NCBI GenBank assembly: GCA_020050835.1 | Contig: JAGVKB010000049.1 | Span: 62,001 to 126,000 of the forward strand | Reading direction: 5' to 3' | Source: Candidatus Obscuribacterales bacterium | Lineage (GTDB): Bacteria; Cyanobacteriota; Vampirovibrionia; Obscuribacterales; Obscuribacteraceae | Length of the DNA stretch: 64,000 nucleotides | Part shown: in pieces, positions 1 to 8,739 of the stretch | Layout: each line of letters opens with the position of its first letter | How positions within the stretch are numbered: the stretch's first letter is position 1 | Notes under the pieces: generated by a model | What the model was told of the DNA's origin: nothing | The model's database searches: none | What the model saw: the letters and a program-made list of their open reading frames with translations, nothing else | Translations under genes and position numbers: made by a program

Positions 1-2410
1 CGGACTGACGCATCCCAATATCGTCGGTATTCACGATTTCGGCGTGACGACCGGTGGAGAGGCGTATCTGGTTACTGATTTCTTAAGCGGCAGCAGCCTT
101 TCAGATCGGCTCAATGAGAGCGGTGCCTTTCCCTGGCAGCAAGCGCTATCCGTCTTCAAGCAGATGTGCTCAGTGCTTGCTTACGCCCACAAGAATGGTG
201 TCATTCACCGCGATCTCAGACCGAAGAACATTGTGCTGGTCGAATCTGACAGCGGCTTTCCGGTTGTAAAAGTAACCGACTTCGCTGTCGGAAAGAGCGC
301 CCGGCCATCACCGGCCGAAGCGGAGCAGCTCCTGCCGGCTGCTGAGGCAAGCCAATCGTTGCCGTATATGAGTCCCGAACAAATTCTCGGGCGTAATGTC
401 GACCAGCGCTCGGATATCTATGCCCTCGGCTGTGTGATTTACGAATGTCTCGCCGGCAGACCACCATTCCTCGGTGATAGCGCTGCCGAGACTATCTCTA
501 AGCAACTCTCTCAAAAACCACCCGCGCTCGGTCTATTGCCGGCGGAGTCGAAAGCACCGGAATGGCTGGAGCAGCTAGTGTCAAAGTGTCTAGCGAAGGA
601 TCCGGCCAAACGATGGCAGTCGATGGCGGACTTGAGTGAAGAGCTGTCCAAGCGGTCTGGAGCGGGCGGCAGTGACGGACAAGGAGCGATCTTTAATGAG
701 CAGGCCAGCATCGGCCAGCAAAACGATGCTGCGGGCAAGGCGAGGCCGAGCCGGCGTTCAGGCGCAGCCGCTGCGATAGCAGTAAGTGGTGCCTTTGTGG
801 TGCTTTTGATCGGTCTTTTGGCTTGGGCGGGAGAATTGCCGATCGTTTGTGCCTGGACTAAGTTGAAGTTAGCTGAGCAGAGCGGCGGAGCGCAGTCGTC
901 CAGGCTACTTGCTGCCATGCTCGAATTGGAAAGACTCGATGAGGGCAAGCAGCGTTACTCTGAGGCGGCAGATTTGTGCCGGCGCCTGCTCGCCGCTGCT
1001 GAAAGCAGCTCAGGACCGACCTCCCTGGCTGCAGCTGAAGCGATGATTAGACTGGCAAATGTGTATAACTGCCAAGGACGCTCAGCTGATGCCGCCGAGT
1101 ACTGCGGCAAGGCATTCCAGATTTGTCAGAAGAACGCCGGCAGGAAAGCGACTGATCAGCAGAGGCAAACTGTGTCGACTTTGTTGCAACAGTTGTTGCC
1201 GGTTGCCCGGGCTGGTTCGGCAAGTAGGGCGAGAGACGACCTGCTGGCGAGGGCATTGGGGCTGGCTGGAGAATTCGCAAGCCGGGCTAAGGACTTTGAG
1301 CAGGCAAGAGTCTTTCTTGAAGAAGCATTAGTACTTCACAAACGCGTCGGCGCTTCGAGGCGCGAGGACAAGTACTGGTCTGCTCTGAATCTAGCTGATG
1401 TTTACCGGGAAACCAATCGATTGCAGGCTGCTGAAAGTCTTTACAAGGAGGTCAGCAATCAGTTCTTGGAGCGGTTCGGTCCTACCAGTGCTTACACAGC
1501 TCAAACTTTTCACAACTTCGCCTTTTGCTATGCGAAACAAAATAAGTATGCAGAGGCGGTTGAGATGATGAGCAAGGTGGTGGAAATTAACAAGAATGCA
1601 GATCTCAGAACGCAATTCGAACAGCTGCTTCCGACATTGGAGCAGATGCTAAACATGATGGAACAGGGTGGTGTGACGGACAACCGGGAGAAGATTTGCA
1701 AGCAAATGATTGAGCTCGAAAGAAAGAAGAGCGGCCGGGCCAGGGATGTCTCGCTCATAAGGTTGGTCGAGATTTATCATGATGAGAAGAAGTTTGCGGA
1801 GTGCGAGCGCCAGCTCAAGGATGTCTTGACAAGAGTGAATCAACCGGATGTCACACCGGAAGTGCTGAATCGGCTCGGAATTTATTACGCACACAAAAAT
1901 CAACCGGAGCTGGCAATCGATACCTTCAAGCGAGCAGCATCAATACTTAGACAAGATCAGAATTGCAACAAGCTCTTCCGGGCTCAGGTACTCTATGCGC
2001 TCGCTGTCACGCAGGTTTCGCTCAAGCATTATCAAGAGGCCGTGCCGGCTTTTGAAGAAGCGATCGCAATTGCCGAGAAAGAATCCGGAAATGCAAAAGA
2101 GATTGCTTCAACTATCATGATTGGTTTGGCCGACTGTTTTGGCAGGCTCGGTTCTGACTCCGCCTGCGAGTCTTATCTCAAGCGGGCTGTTGCTGTTCTG
2201 GAGCCGGTTAGCGGTCGGCCGGACCAGGCTTTTTTTGCCGCCGTGTTTGCCCTCTCTGCATTCTATTGGAAGCACCAGCGATTAGACGAGCTGGAGAAGA
2301 ATCTGCAACGGATCCTGCCTTACTGTCAACAAAACTCAAATGAAGTCAATTGCATTGAGTGTCTTCGACAGCAAAGGGAGGTCCTCGCCAGGAGGGGGGG
2401 GGATAGCTAG
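1..2410 (+). CDS. Ser/Thr protein kinase with TPR extracytoplasmic region (5' truncated)
   Basis: The frame is open from base 2, so the gene starts outside the window and the GTG at 44 is not its start. The first codons already read as kinase N-lobe (LTHPNIVGIHDFG). The catalytic loop is HRDLRPKN (bases 206-229), with Arg in place of the usual Lys two residues after the Asp. The metal-binding DFG is DFA (bases 278-286), followed by an SPE motif and the DxRSDIYALGC helix. A single membrane helix follows at about bases 765-840, then roughly 500 residues of TPR-like helical pairs. This is the standard bacterial receptor kinase layout: cytoplasmic kinase, one helix, then a presumably exported TPR sensor. 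The DFA and the Arg substitution may weaken activity. The ATP-binding Lys lies off the window and cannot be checked. Confidence 0.9.
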   Translation, partial: GLTHPNIVGIHDFGVTTGGEAYLVTDFLSGSSLSDRLNESGAFPWQQALSVFKQMCSVLAYAHKNGVIHRDLRPKNIVLVESDSGFPVVKVTDFAVGKSARPSPAEAEQLLPAAEASQSLPYMSPEQILGRNVDQRSDIYALGCVIYECLAGRPPFLGDSAAETISKQLSQKPPALGLLPAESKAPEWLEQLVSKCLAKDPAKRWQSMADLSEELSKRSGAGGSDGQGAIFNEQASIGQQNDAAGKARPSRRSGAAAAIAVSGAFVVLLIGLLAWAGELPIVCAWTKLKLAEQSGGAQSSRLLAAMLELERLDEGKQRYSEAADLCRRLLAAAESSSGPTSLAAAEAMIRLANVYNCQGRSADAAEYCGKAFQICQKNAGRKATDQQRQTVSTLLQQLLPVARAGSASRARDDLLARALGLAGEFASRAKDFEQARVFLEEALVLHKRVGASRREDKYWSALNLADVYRETNRLQAAESLYKEVSNQFLERFGPTSAYTAQTFHNFAFCYAKQNKYAEAVEMMSKVVEINKNADLRTQFEQLLPTLEQMLNMMEQGGVTDNREKICKQMIELERKKSGRARDVSLIRLVEIYHDEKKFAECERQLKDVLTRVNQPDVTPEVLNRLGIYYAHKNQPELAIDTFKRAASILRQDQNCNKLFRAQVLYALAVTQVSLKHYQEAVPAFEEAIAIAEKESGNAKEIASTIMIGLADCFGRLGSDSACESYLKRAVAVLEPVSGRPDQAFFAAVFALSAFYWKHQRLDELEKNLQRILPYCQQNSNEVNCIECLRQQREVLARRGGDS

Positions 2411-2559
2411 TGGCTCGGCGCTTGCTCAGGTCGGTGTTGATGTCTTGTTGATTGAATTCAGCTCGGGTTTTGCTCGAGTTCGGCGAATCGCTCTGATGGC
2501 AAACTGGTAGACTAGGATTATTCCGGTCTGCGCGGATAACAAATTGAGGCGCCCGAGAA

Positions 2560-2784
2560 ATGGGAAAGATGGAAAGTTGTCAGTTGATTGCTGGGCTTAA
2601 CTTAATCTGCCTGCTTTTTTTCTCCTTGCCTGCTTATGCATATCTAGACCCTGGTACCGGCGCCTATTTGGCTCAAATCATCGTCGGTGGCTTGCTCGCT
2701 CTTGGATTGACTTTCAATCGCTTCAAAACCGCCATTTTCGAGGCAATCTGTAAGAGGAAATCGAAAAAGAAGGGACAGGAATAA
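2560..2784 (+). CDS. small membrane protein with YLDPGTG motif
   Basis: This 74-residue protein has a signal-peptide-like N-terminus ending in AYA (residues 5-28), immediately followed by YLDPGTGAYLAQ, a second hydrophobic helix (about 39-52) and a basic Lys-rich tail. The YLDPGTG motif directly after an export signal recurs in small bacterial proteins of unknown function that often neighbour surface-polysaccharide or sulfatase-like genes. Here it sits two bases before a methyltransferase and just upstream of a sulfatase-like gene, matching that habit. It probably heads the 2560-5726 operon. Function unknown; a membrane accessory role is inference. Confidence 0.75.
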   Translation: MGKMESCQLIAGLNLICLLFFSLPAYAYLDPGTGAYLAQIIVGGLLALGLTFNRFKTAIFEAICKRKSKKKGQE

Positions 2785-2786
2785 GG

Positions 2787-4166
2787 GTGGAGCAGCTCAA
2801 TACTGAAGAGCGCGATCCAGCCTCTTTCAGAGATCCAAGCGGATATGTCTTTGCCCGATCGGGCGAAATCTTTCGCTTCGTTAGCTCGCAATATAAAGAA
2901 CATTATGAGTTCGTTGCCAGCACCGGCTTGTTGGCAAAGCTATGCGAATCGAATTTGTTGATCGAGCATGAAGATGTCAGCGCGACTGAGAATCAAGCTG
3001 GTGCGTATAAGATACTACGTGTGAAAAAGGTGCCGTTCGTCTCCTACCCTTACGAATGGTCTTTTAGTCAACTGAAAGATGCCGCGTTAACTACTTTGCA
3101 GTTGCAGAAAATAGCCATGGAGCATGGTGCCACTCTCAAGGATTGCAGCGCATACAACATTCAATTTCTAAATGGCAGTCCGATCATGATCGATACTCTG
3201 TCCTTCGAAAAGTATCAAGAAGAGCCATGGGTCGGCTATCGACAGTTCTGCGAGCAGTTTCTCGCGCCACTGGCATTGATGAGTTATTCGGATCTGCGAC
3301 TGGGAAAGTTGCTTCAATCGTTTTTCGAAGGCGTGCCGCTGGACTTGACGATGAAGCTGCTGCCTGTCCGGGCCAATCTTAATTTCGGCATATTCAGCCA
3401 TATTCGATTTCAAAGCTTCCTGCAAGAAAAATCGGCTGGCGGCGAAAGTGGTGCGGCAAGGAGATTGAACAAGAAGTCCTTGTTGGCGTTGTTGGAGAAT
3501 CTCGGCTCGACGATTGAGTCGCTCAAACCCGGTTGTACGCCTTCCATCTGGGCCGCTTATCTCGAGCAGCACAATTACACCGACGCCGCGATGTTGAAAA
3601 AGCAGCAACTTGTCGATCAATTCGTTGCCCGCGTAAAACCGGAGACAGTCTGGGATATCGGAGCAAATACCGGAGCCTTTAGCAAGCGGACCGCCGAGCA
3701 TGGGATAAATACCGTCGCCTTCGATTTCGATCCGATTTGCGTAGAACTCAATTATGTCAATAATTCCAGGCATCACTCGATACCTCTGCTTCCGCTCGTA
3801 GCGGACATAGCCAGCCCATCGCCCGGACTGGGTTGGGCTCATCGCGAGAGACGATCCCTGGTGGAGCGTGGTCCGGCTGACCTGGTGCTGCTATTGGCTG
3901 TGATACATCATCTGGTGATTACTCGCAATATTCCGATGTCGCTGGTGGCAGAGTATCTGCATCAGATAGCCAATGCGCTGGTGATTGAGCTTGTGCAACC
4001 AGCAGACAGTCAGGTAAAGCGCCTATTGGCGGCTAAGCAAGGCCTCACGCATCAGTATGGGGAGGAGGAGTTTTTGCGAGCATTTGGACGGTTTTTCGAG
4101 ATTGAAAGGCGTGAGATGATTGAAGAGTCTGACCGGGTGCTTTTCCTGCTCGTGAAGAGGAAGTAA
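2787..4166 (+). CDS. kinase-like / class I SAM methyltransferase fusion
   Basis: This 459-residue protein starts at a GTG two bases after the preceding stop, so the genes are probably translationally coupled. The C-terminal half carries a SAM-binding motif (VWDIGANTGAFS, about residues 288-299) followed by an acidic loop (FDFDP), typical of class I methyltransferases. The N-terminal half contains D119-CSAY-N124 and then MID136TLSF. That spacing recalls the catalytic Asp, Asn and second metal-binding Asp of aminoglycoside-phosphotransferase/choline-kinase-like folds. The family is usually annotated only as a methyltransferase; the kinase-like reading is my inference. WbdD-type methyltransferase-kinases that cap O-polysaccharides are a functional analogy, not a demonstrated homologue. 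The neighbours support a surface-glycan role. Confidence 0.75.
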   Translation: MEQLNTEERDPASFRDPSGYVFARSGEIFRFVSSQYKEHYEFVASTGLLAKLCESNLLIEHEDVSATENQAGAYKILRVKKVPFVSYPYEWSFSQLKDAALTTLQLQKIAMEHGATLKDCSAYNIQFLNGSPIMIDTLSFEKYQEEPWVGYRQFCEQFLAPLALMSYSDLRLGKLLQSFFEGVPLDLTMKLLPVRANLNFGIFSHIRFQSFLQEKSAGGESGAARRLNKKSLLALLENLGSTIESLKPGCTPSIWAAYLEQHNYTDAAMLKKQQLVDQFVARVKPETVWDIGANTGAFSKRTAEHGINTVAFDFDPICVELNYVNNSRHHSIPLLPLVADIASPSPGLGWAHRERRSLVERGPADLVLLLAVIHHLVITRNIPMSLVAEYLHQIANALVIELVQPADSQVKRLLAAKQGLTHQYGEEEFLRAFGRFFEIERREMIEESDRVLFLLVKRK

Positions 4167-4175
4167 GCAATCCTC

Positions 4176-5726
4176 ATGCTGGCACTGCCGCTCCATCCTT
4201 TTTTGATTGTCGGTTGCATTGTTTTGTCGATTTACATGGGCAATTCTCAGTTTGCCCTGCTGCACCAGATCTGGTTGCCGCTATCGCTCTTGCTCTCCTT
4301 TTGTACTGTTCTGCTTGTAGCGCTGGCTCTGATTATGAAAAATGTCAAAAGAGCGGCGATCGTGTCATCGACATTGCTTTTCGTTCTCTTCTCTTTCCGC
4401 CACGTGCTCGTGCTGCTGTCAGATCAGATCGGTCCGGTGGCATCCTGTTTCGTTTGGCTGGCTTTGTTTGCCTTGGCTGTTACGCTGGTCTTGCGGGTCA
4501 AGGGAGACTACAACGAGCCGACACGAATCTTAAATGTGGTATCGCTGGCAGTGGTATCTATGTCGGCCGTCGGCGTGCTGGTCAACGAGACTCAGAGGCG
4601 CTTAGCGTGGCAAGAGGTGATCGCAAATCAGGCTCCGCTCGAGCCGATAAAGTCCGGCGGACCGGGCCGGACGTTCCCTGACATTTACTACATAATTCTT
4701 GATGGCTACTCCCGTCCAGATGTAATGTTGGATGAATACAAGCATGATGCCGGCGAGTTTGTGAGTACTTTGGAGCGCGAAGGCTTCTATGTGGCAGGCC
4801 AGAGTCGTTGCAATTACTGCATGACCGCGCCATCTTTGGCGTCCTCCTTCAATATGCGTCACCTTACCGATCTCCCAGCGCGATTGGGCAAGGGATACAG
4901 AAACTATGGTCCATTGGTGCATATCCTGCAAGAAAATCAGCTGGTGGCAGCGCTCCGCGCGGCTGGCTATAGCTACTTTCACCTCGGTCCGGGCGAGTTT
5001 CCCGATGACTGCTCATTCGGAGCAAAATACACCAATCAGACAGTCTGGTCTGCGGACTTTGTAGTAGAGGTGACCAATGCGAGTCCGCTTTCTCTGCTGC
5101 CCGCTGTTCAAGATTGGTTGCAGGCCGTGAAGCGAGAGCAACGCTTGGGTGTCTTTGCCGATCTAAACCGATTGGCTGACTGGCCCGGACCGAAATTCGT
5201 GTTTGCTCACTTGCTTGTCCCTCATCCTCCTTATCTGTTTCGAGCCGATGGTGCGCCCACGAAGGATAAGGCACCGTTCTACACTAAGACGGCCTGGCTC
5301 GATCGCCCGGCCTACGTCGAACAGTCTAGCTTTCTCGAAAGGCGCTTGATTCCTGCTATACGTGATATTTTGAAGCGATCTCCCCGACCTCCGGTAATCG
5401 TATTGCAGTCGGATCACGGCGGCTCTCTGGTTAGTGACGAACTGATCAATGGTGCACCAAACCCCGAGATGCTGAAAGGAAGAATGCCGATCCTCTATGC
5501 TGTCTTTCTGCCCGATCGAGATTACAGTAAGTTCTACGACTCAATCACGCCGGTAAACACCTTTAGAGTATTGTGCAATCAACTTTTCGGATGCCATTAC
5601 TCTTTACTTCCGGATCAGAGCTATTTTTCAACTTTTTCAGATCCGTTTGCGTTTACGCTGATACCGGCACCGGTCCGGCGGCAACAACAGCAGGAAGAAC
5701 GGCTGTCTCCCGCTCAGAAGCAGTAA
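4176..5726 (+). CDS. membrane sulfatase-like hydrolase/transferase
   Basis: This 516-residue protein begins with about five membrane helices (residues 1-135), followed by an alkaline-phosphatase-superfamily domain. Visible metal and catalytic positions are D176 in IILDGYSRPD, a candidate nucleophile T217 in NYCMTAPS, and D413-H414-G415 in LQSDHGGS. The layout matches LTA-synthase and phosphoethanolamine-transferase-type enzymes, which move phospho-headgroups to envelope glycans or lipids outside the membrane. It lies nine bases after the methyltransferase fusion, likely in the same operon. The exact donor and acceptor cannot be read from sequence; a sulfatase proper is the alternative. Confidence 0.8.
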   Translation: MLALPLHPFLIVGCIVLSIYMGNSQFALLHQIWLPLSLLLSFCTVLLVALALIMKNVKRAAIVSSTLLFVLFSFRHVLVLLSDQIGPVASCFVWLALFALAVTLVLRVKGDYNEPTRILNVVSLAVVSMSAVGVLVNETQRRLAWQEVIANQAPLEPIKSGGPGRTFPDIYYIILDGYSRPDVMLDEYKHDAGEFVSTLEREGFYVAGQSRCNYCMTAPSLASSFNMRHLTDLPARLGKGYRNYGPLVHILQENQLVAALRAAGYSYFHLGPGEFPDDCSFGAKYTNQTVWSADFVVEVTNASPLSLLPAVQDWLQAVKREQRLGVFADLNRLADWPGPKFVFAHLLVPHPPYLFRADGAPTKDKAPFYTKTAWLDRPAYVEQSSFLERRLIPAIRDILKRSPRPPVIVLQSDHGGSLVSDELINGAPNPEMLKGRMPILYAVFLPDRDYSKFYDSITPVNTFRVLCNQLFGCHYSLLPDQSYFSTFSDPFAFTLIPAPVRRQQQQEERLSPAQKQ

Positions 5727-5796
5727 CCGTTTTTTGCCAAAGCGGTGCCACTGCTGGCTCGTCCTATCAGTTTTGTGTTTCAACAACTCTAGCTGG

Positions 5797-6987
5797 CTAC
5801 GAATGCCAGATGCCCCAGACGTCTACTACTTCCTTATCGGCTGGAAAGGTCAATGCTCTGTAAGCCGTGTGCGGAGCCCCGATGATGATGATCTCTGCTT
5901 GGGCGATCGCCGTTTCGAGTGAAACAAGATTGGCATCATCAACATACGGATCGCTGCAGAGTACTTTGCGGCACGAGACGGTCAAAATCTTCTTGAGCTT
6001 GTATGAGAGGCTGTCTCGACGGTCATCCGAGTCGCCCTTGAATGCCATGCCGAGAATTGCCACGGTCTTGGTTGAAAGTTGGAGGTGGCTCAACTGATTG
6101 AGTACAAAATTGGGCATGGACTCGTTAACCAGCATGGCGGCTGTTCCCAGAAAGAAGTTGTTGTGGGCGAAGGTCGACAGCTGGATCGTATCTTTCAGCA
6201 GGCAAGGACCAGCAGCAAAGCCTGCTCGTGCAAAGGAGCGCATGCGCGGATAGTCCTCGGTCATCGCCTTGTAAATCTTGTAGAAGTCCACTCCGCTGTT
6301 TTGGGCGATCATGTAAAACTGGTTGGAGATGGCGAAGTTCAGATAGCGCCAGGAGTTGGTGAACAGCTTGGCGAGCTCGGCTTCAAGCGGCTGAAGCTCT
6401 ATTACCTGGCCAGCCACCAGCATGAATAACTCCTTGGCCTTCTGCATCGATTCCGGTTCGAACGCCGATACAATCTGCGGCAGGGAGATTAATTCCTCCA
6501 GCGCCTTTCCCTCGGCGATTCGCTCCGGACAGAACGCTACGTGAATCTTCCGCGATAGCTCTTGGACAGTGTCATAGACCATCTTTGTCACGCCGGGATA
6601 GATGGTGCTGCGCAACACCAGCAGAGAACCGTCCTTCATTTCAGTGACAACGCGGTCAAGGTCAGCTTTGAAGGTGTAGACGGTCGGATTGAGATGCTGG
6701 TCGATTGGCGTGCCGATTACCATCACCACGCAATCTGCATCCTTCAATCCCGCCGGTGAGGAGGTCGCGTGCAACGACTTTCCGCCCAGCTCTTTCAGCA
6801 GAGCGCTGGCCCCATCCTCCATGTATGGATTGCTGCCGCTATTGATCTGACTCACCTTATCCTCGTTGATGTCAATCAGCGTGACGCAGACGCGTCCGGT
6901 TCGAGCAAAGGCAAGTCCAAGTGGCAGTCCAACCCGACCGCAGCCGCCGACAATAGCCAGCTGGATAACGGTGGACTGCTCATGCAT
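5797..6987 (-). CDS. nucleotide-sugar dehydrogenase (UDP-glucose / UDP-ManNAc type)
   Basis: This 396-residue protein has an N-terminal Rossmann fold with the NAD loop AIVGGCGRVGLPLG (about residues 11-24). The central domain holds the catalytic Cys262 in AAGPCLLKDT, and the C-terminal UDP-binding domain starts at GMAFKGDSDDRRDS. Such enzymes oxidise a UDP-hexose C6 alcohol to a uronic acid in two NAD-dependent steps, supplying exopolysaccharide precursors. The start is supported by AGGAG seven bases upstream on the minus strand. GGCGRVGLPL leans slightly to the WecC-like side, but the substrate is not determinable here. Confidence 0.9.
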   Translation of the reverse strand: MHEQSTVIQLAIVGGCGRVGLPLGLAFARTGRVCVTLIDINEDKVSQINSGSNPYMEDGASALLKELGGKSLHATSSPAGLKDADCVVMVIGTPIDQHLNPTVYTFKADLDRVVTEMKDGSLLVLRSTIYPGVTKMVYDTVQELSRKIHVAFCPERIAEGKALEELISLPQIVSAFEPESMQKAKELFMLVAGQVIELQPLEAELAKLFTNSWRYLNFAISNQFYMIAQNSGVDFYKIYKAMTEDYPRMRSFARAGFAAGPCLLKDTIQLSTFAHNNFFLGTAAMLVNESMPNFVLNQLSHLQLSTKTVAILGMAFKGDSDDRRDSLSYKLKKILTVSCRKVLCSDPYVDDANLVSLETAIAQAEIIIIGAPHTAYRALTFPADKEVVDVWGIWHS

Positions 6988-7224
6988 TGCTCTTCTCCTG
7001 GCTGCTCGACAGTGACCTGGGCGGTGCTACTTTCAAATTGGCAACGGACCCGATTGAGATATTCCCTGCGGCTCGGATCCTAGAACAAAAGAGCAAATGG
7101 TCGCGGATTTGAATGTTTGCAAACGATCTGGCTATTATCAGACATGGGCTGTCGCGCCGACTGCGCCGAAGGTGTAGATTCAGCTAGAATGGCGTTTTAA
7201 TGGCTGCTGAGGTCGAGGCTGGCG

Positions 7225-8517
7225 ATGGCTGCTGATAGCAAATACTGGTGGCGCCTTCTCTCATTTTCCTATCTCTCATTTCTCTGCTGCTGGTTGGTAG
7301 GTTCCGTCTATCTACTGTTCAAGCTTTATGCTAGCGGCGAGATGTTTTACTTCGAGCGCGACGGAGTCTTTCACTTTGTCGATTTCACCCTCTTTTACAT
7401 GGGCGGCCAGTTGGCGCTGTCCGAGCAGCGGCATCTGATTTATGACCGGCAGGTCGAGCTGGAATTCTTTAATCGATTGATTGCACCGTCACAGATCGCT
7501 CGTTTTCCGTTTGTCGAATATCCGCCATTGTTTTTCTTGATTATGGCATTGTTTGCTGCCTTCCCGATCAAGCCGGCCTATATTCTTTGGTCGGTAATGT
7601 CGCTGGCGGCGCTATTAATCGGTGCCAGTCTATTCCTGCGCAGGCGATCCGAGCTTTCTAAAGTCGACAAGCGGCTCTTTTTGCTCGGCAGCCTGGTGTT
7701 TTTGCCGACCTGGCTCAACTTTCTCTGGGGGCAAACCGGGCTCCTGTTACTGGGGCTGATCTGTGCCTATTTCTGGTCTTTCCTGCGCCGGCGTGATATC
7801 GCAGCTGGTGCAGCCTTGGCGCTCACCACCTTCAAGCTGCAATACGTATTCTTGCTGGTGGTGCCGGCGTTGGCCTTCCGGCGCTGGAAGCTGGTTGCAT
7901 CTTTTGCCGTGGTGGAGCTGTTGTTGCTTGTCCTGGCTGGACTGATTGTCGGCTGGGAAAATGTTTTGGGTTATCCGAGAGTGCTGCTGCAAGTCGAAAC
8001 GTCATCCGATTACTACGGCGTATTCATCGAGAAAATGTCCAACCTGAGAGGGCTGCTGTCGCTCTTTCTTCCACGACCGGCGGTAAGCGTCATTTCGATC
8101 AGCGGCTTTGTGCTTGGTATCGCCGGCTGCTATTGCCTTTGGCGTCGGGCGCTGCGGAGCTCTTCGGATCGGAAGGAGTCCGTCTCGCCAGTCGATTGGG
8201 CGATCGCTTTAACGCTGGTGATCTGCCTGCTGACCGGATTGCACTCGCATTATCAAGACTGTGTATTTCTGGTCTTAGCTGCGGCCCTTACTTTGCCGAC
8301 TTTGAATCCGGCTGCTGCCGTCAAGCTTTCCCCGGTCAGCTTGAGGCTTTGGACCCTGACTATCCTGCTGTCTCCGTTCGTCTGCTGCTGCTTGTATGTT
8401 TATTACGATATCGGCCAGAAATGGCACGTGGCCTCGGTTAATCCGTTCGTCGTAATCGACTCGATCCTGCTTCTTTCCGGGCTGAGCTATTTCCGGAGCC
8501 TGACGAAATCTCGCTAG
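7225..8517 (+). CDS. GT87-like (DUF2029) multipass glycosyltransferase
   Basis: This 430-residue protein has about ten membrane helices. A first helix is followed by an extracytoplasmic segment with the acidic YDRQVELEF and EYPPLFF stretch, and further on FLWGQTGLLLLGL, a pattern of GT87 polyprenol-phosphate-sugar-dependent mannosyltransferase-like proteins. Three other genes here share this plan (16206, 25953 and, more loosely, 27306). It is divergent from the nucleotide-sugar dehydrogenase, with a 237-base gap that should hold both promoters. The sugar and acceptor are unknown. Confidence 0.75.
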   Translation: MAADSKYWWRLLSFSYLSFLCCWLVGSVYLLFKLYASGEMFYFERDGVFHFVDFTLFYMGGQLALSEQRHLIYDRQVELEFFNRLIAPSQIARFPFVEYPPLFFLIMALFAAFPIKPAYILWSVMSLAALLIGASLFLRRRSELSKVDKRLFLLGSLVFLPTWLNFLWGQTGLLLLGLICAYFWSFLRRRDIAAGAALALTTFKLQYVFLLVVPALAFRRWKLVASFAVVELLLLVLAGLIVGWENVLGYPRVLLQVETSSDYYGVFIEKMSNLRGLLSLFLPRPAVSVISISGFVLGIAGCYCLWRRALRSSSDRKESVSPVDWAIALTLVICLLTGLHSHYQDCVFLVLAAALTLPTLNPAAAVKLSPVSLRLWTLTILLSPFVCCCLYVYYDIGQKWHVASVNPFVVIDSILLLSGLSYFRSLTKSR

Positions 8518-8627
8518 GGTACATGCCCGAGCTTTGGGCTAGCGGTAGAGATTCATAATACTATAAAATACAGTAAAAAAACTCAAAAAAACAACCTGAT
8601 TGGCTTGGGTTGGGTGCGTTTGAAATG

Positions 8628-8684
8628 AAAGGGCTGTGCGCTCTGAGCCGGACATCTTTGATGTCGGTGAGCGCACAGCCCTTT
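8628..8684. terminator. 16-bp perfect hairpin between convergent genes
   Basis: The arms 8628-8643 and 8669-8684 are exact reverse complements over 16 bases, with a 25-base loop that itself holds a small 6-bp hairpin (gacatc/gatgtc). It lies between the convergent genes ending at 8517 and 8740. On the minus strand two T-rich runs follow only about 30 bases later, so it is not a textbook intrinsic terminator, but a bidirectional termination or mRNA-end role is the simplest reading. Confidence 0.6.
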
Positions 8685-8739
8685 GGAGAGGCGGAGGGGA
8701 AGGAGAGGTCAGCAGTCGTTCTTCATCCCCTCCAGGCAG

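Noticed and set aside
3168-3842. 224-codon minus-strand frame inside the methyltransferase fusion
   Set aside because: Entirely antisense to a gene with clear SAM-binding motifs; Arg/Gln-rich shadow.
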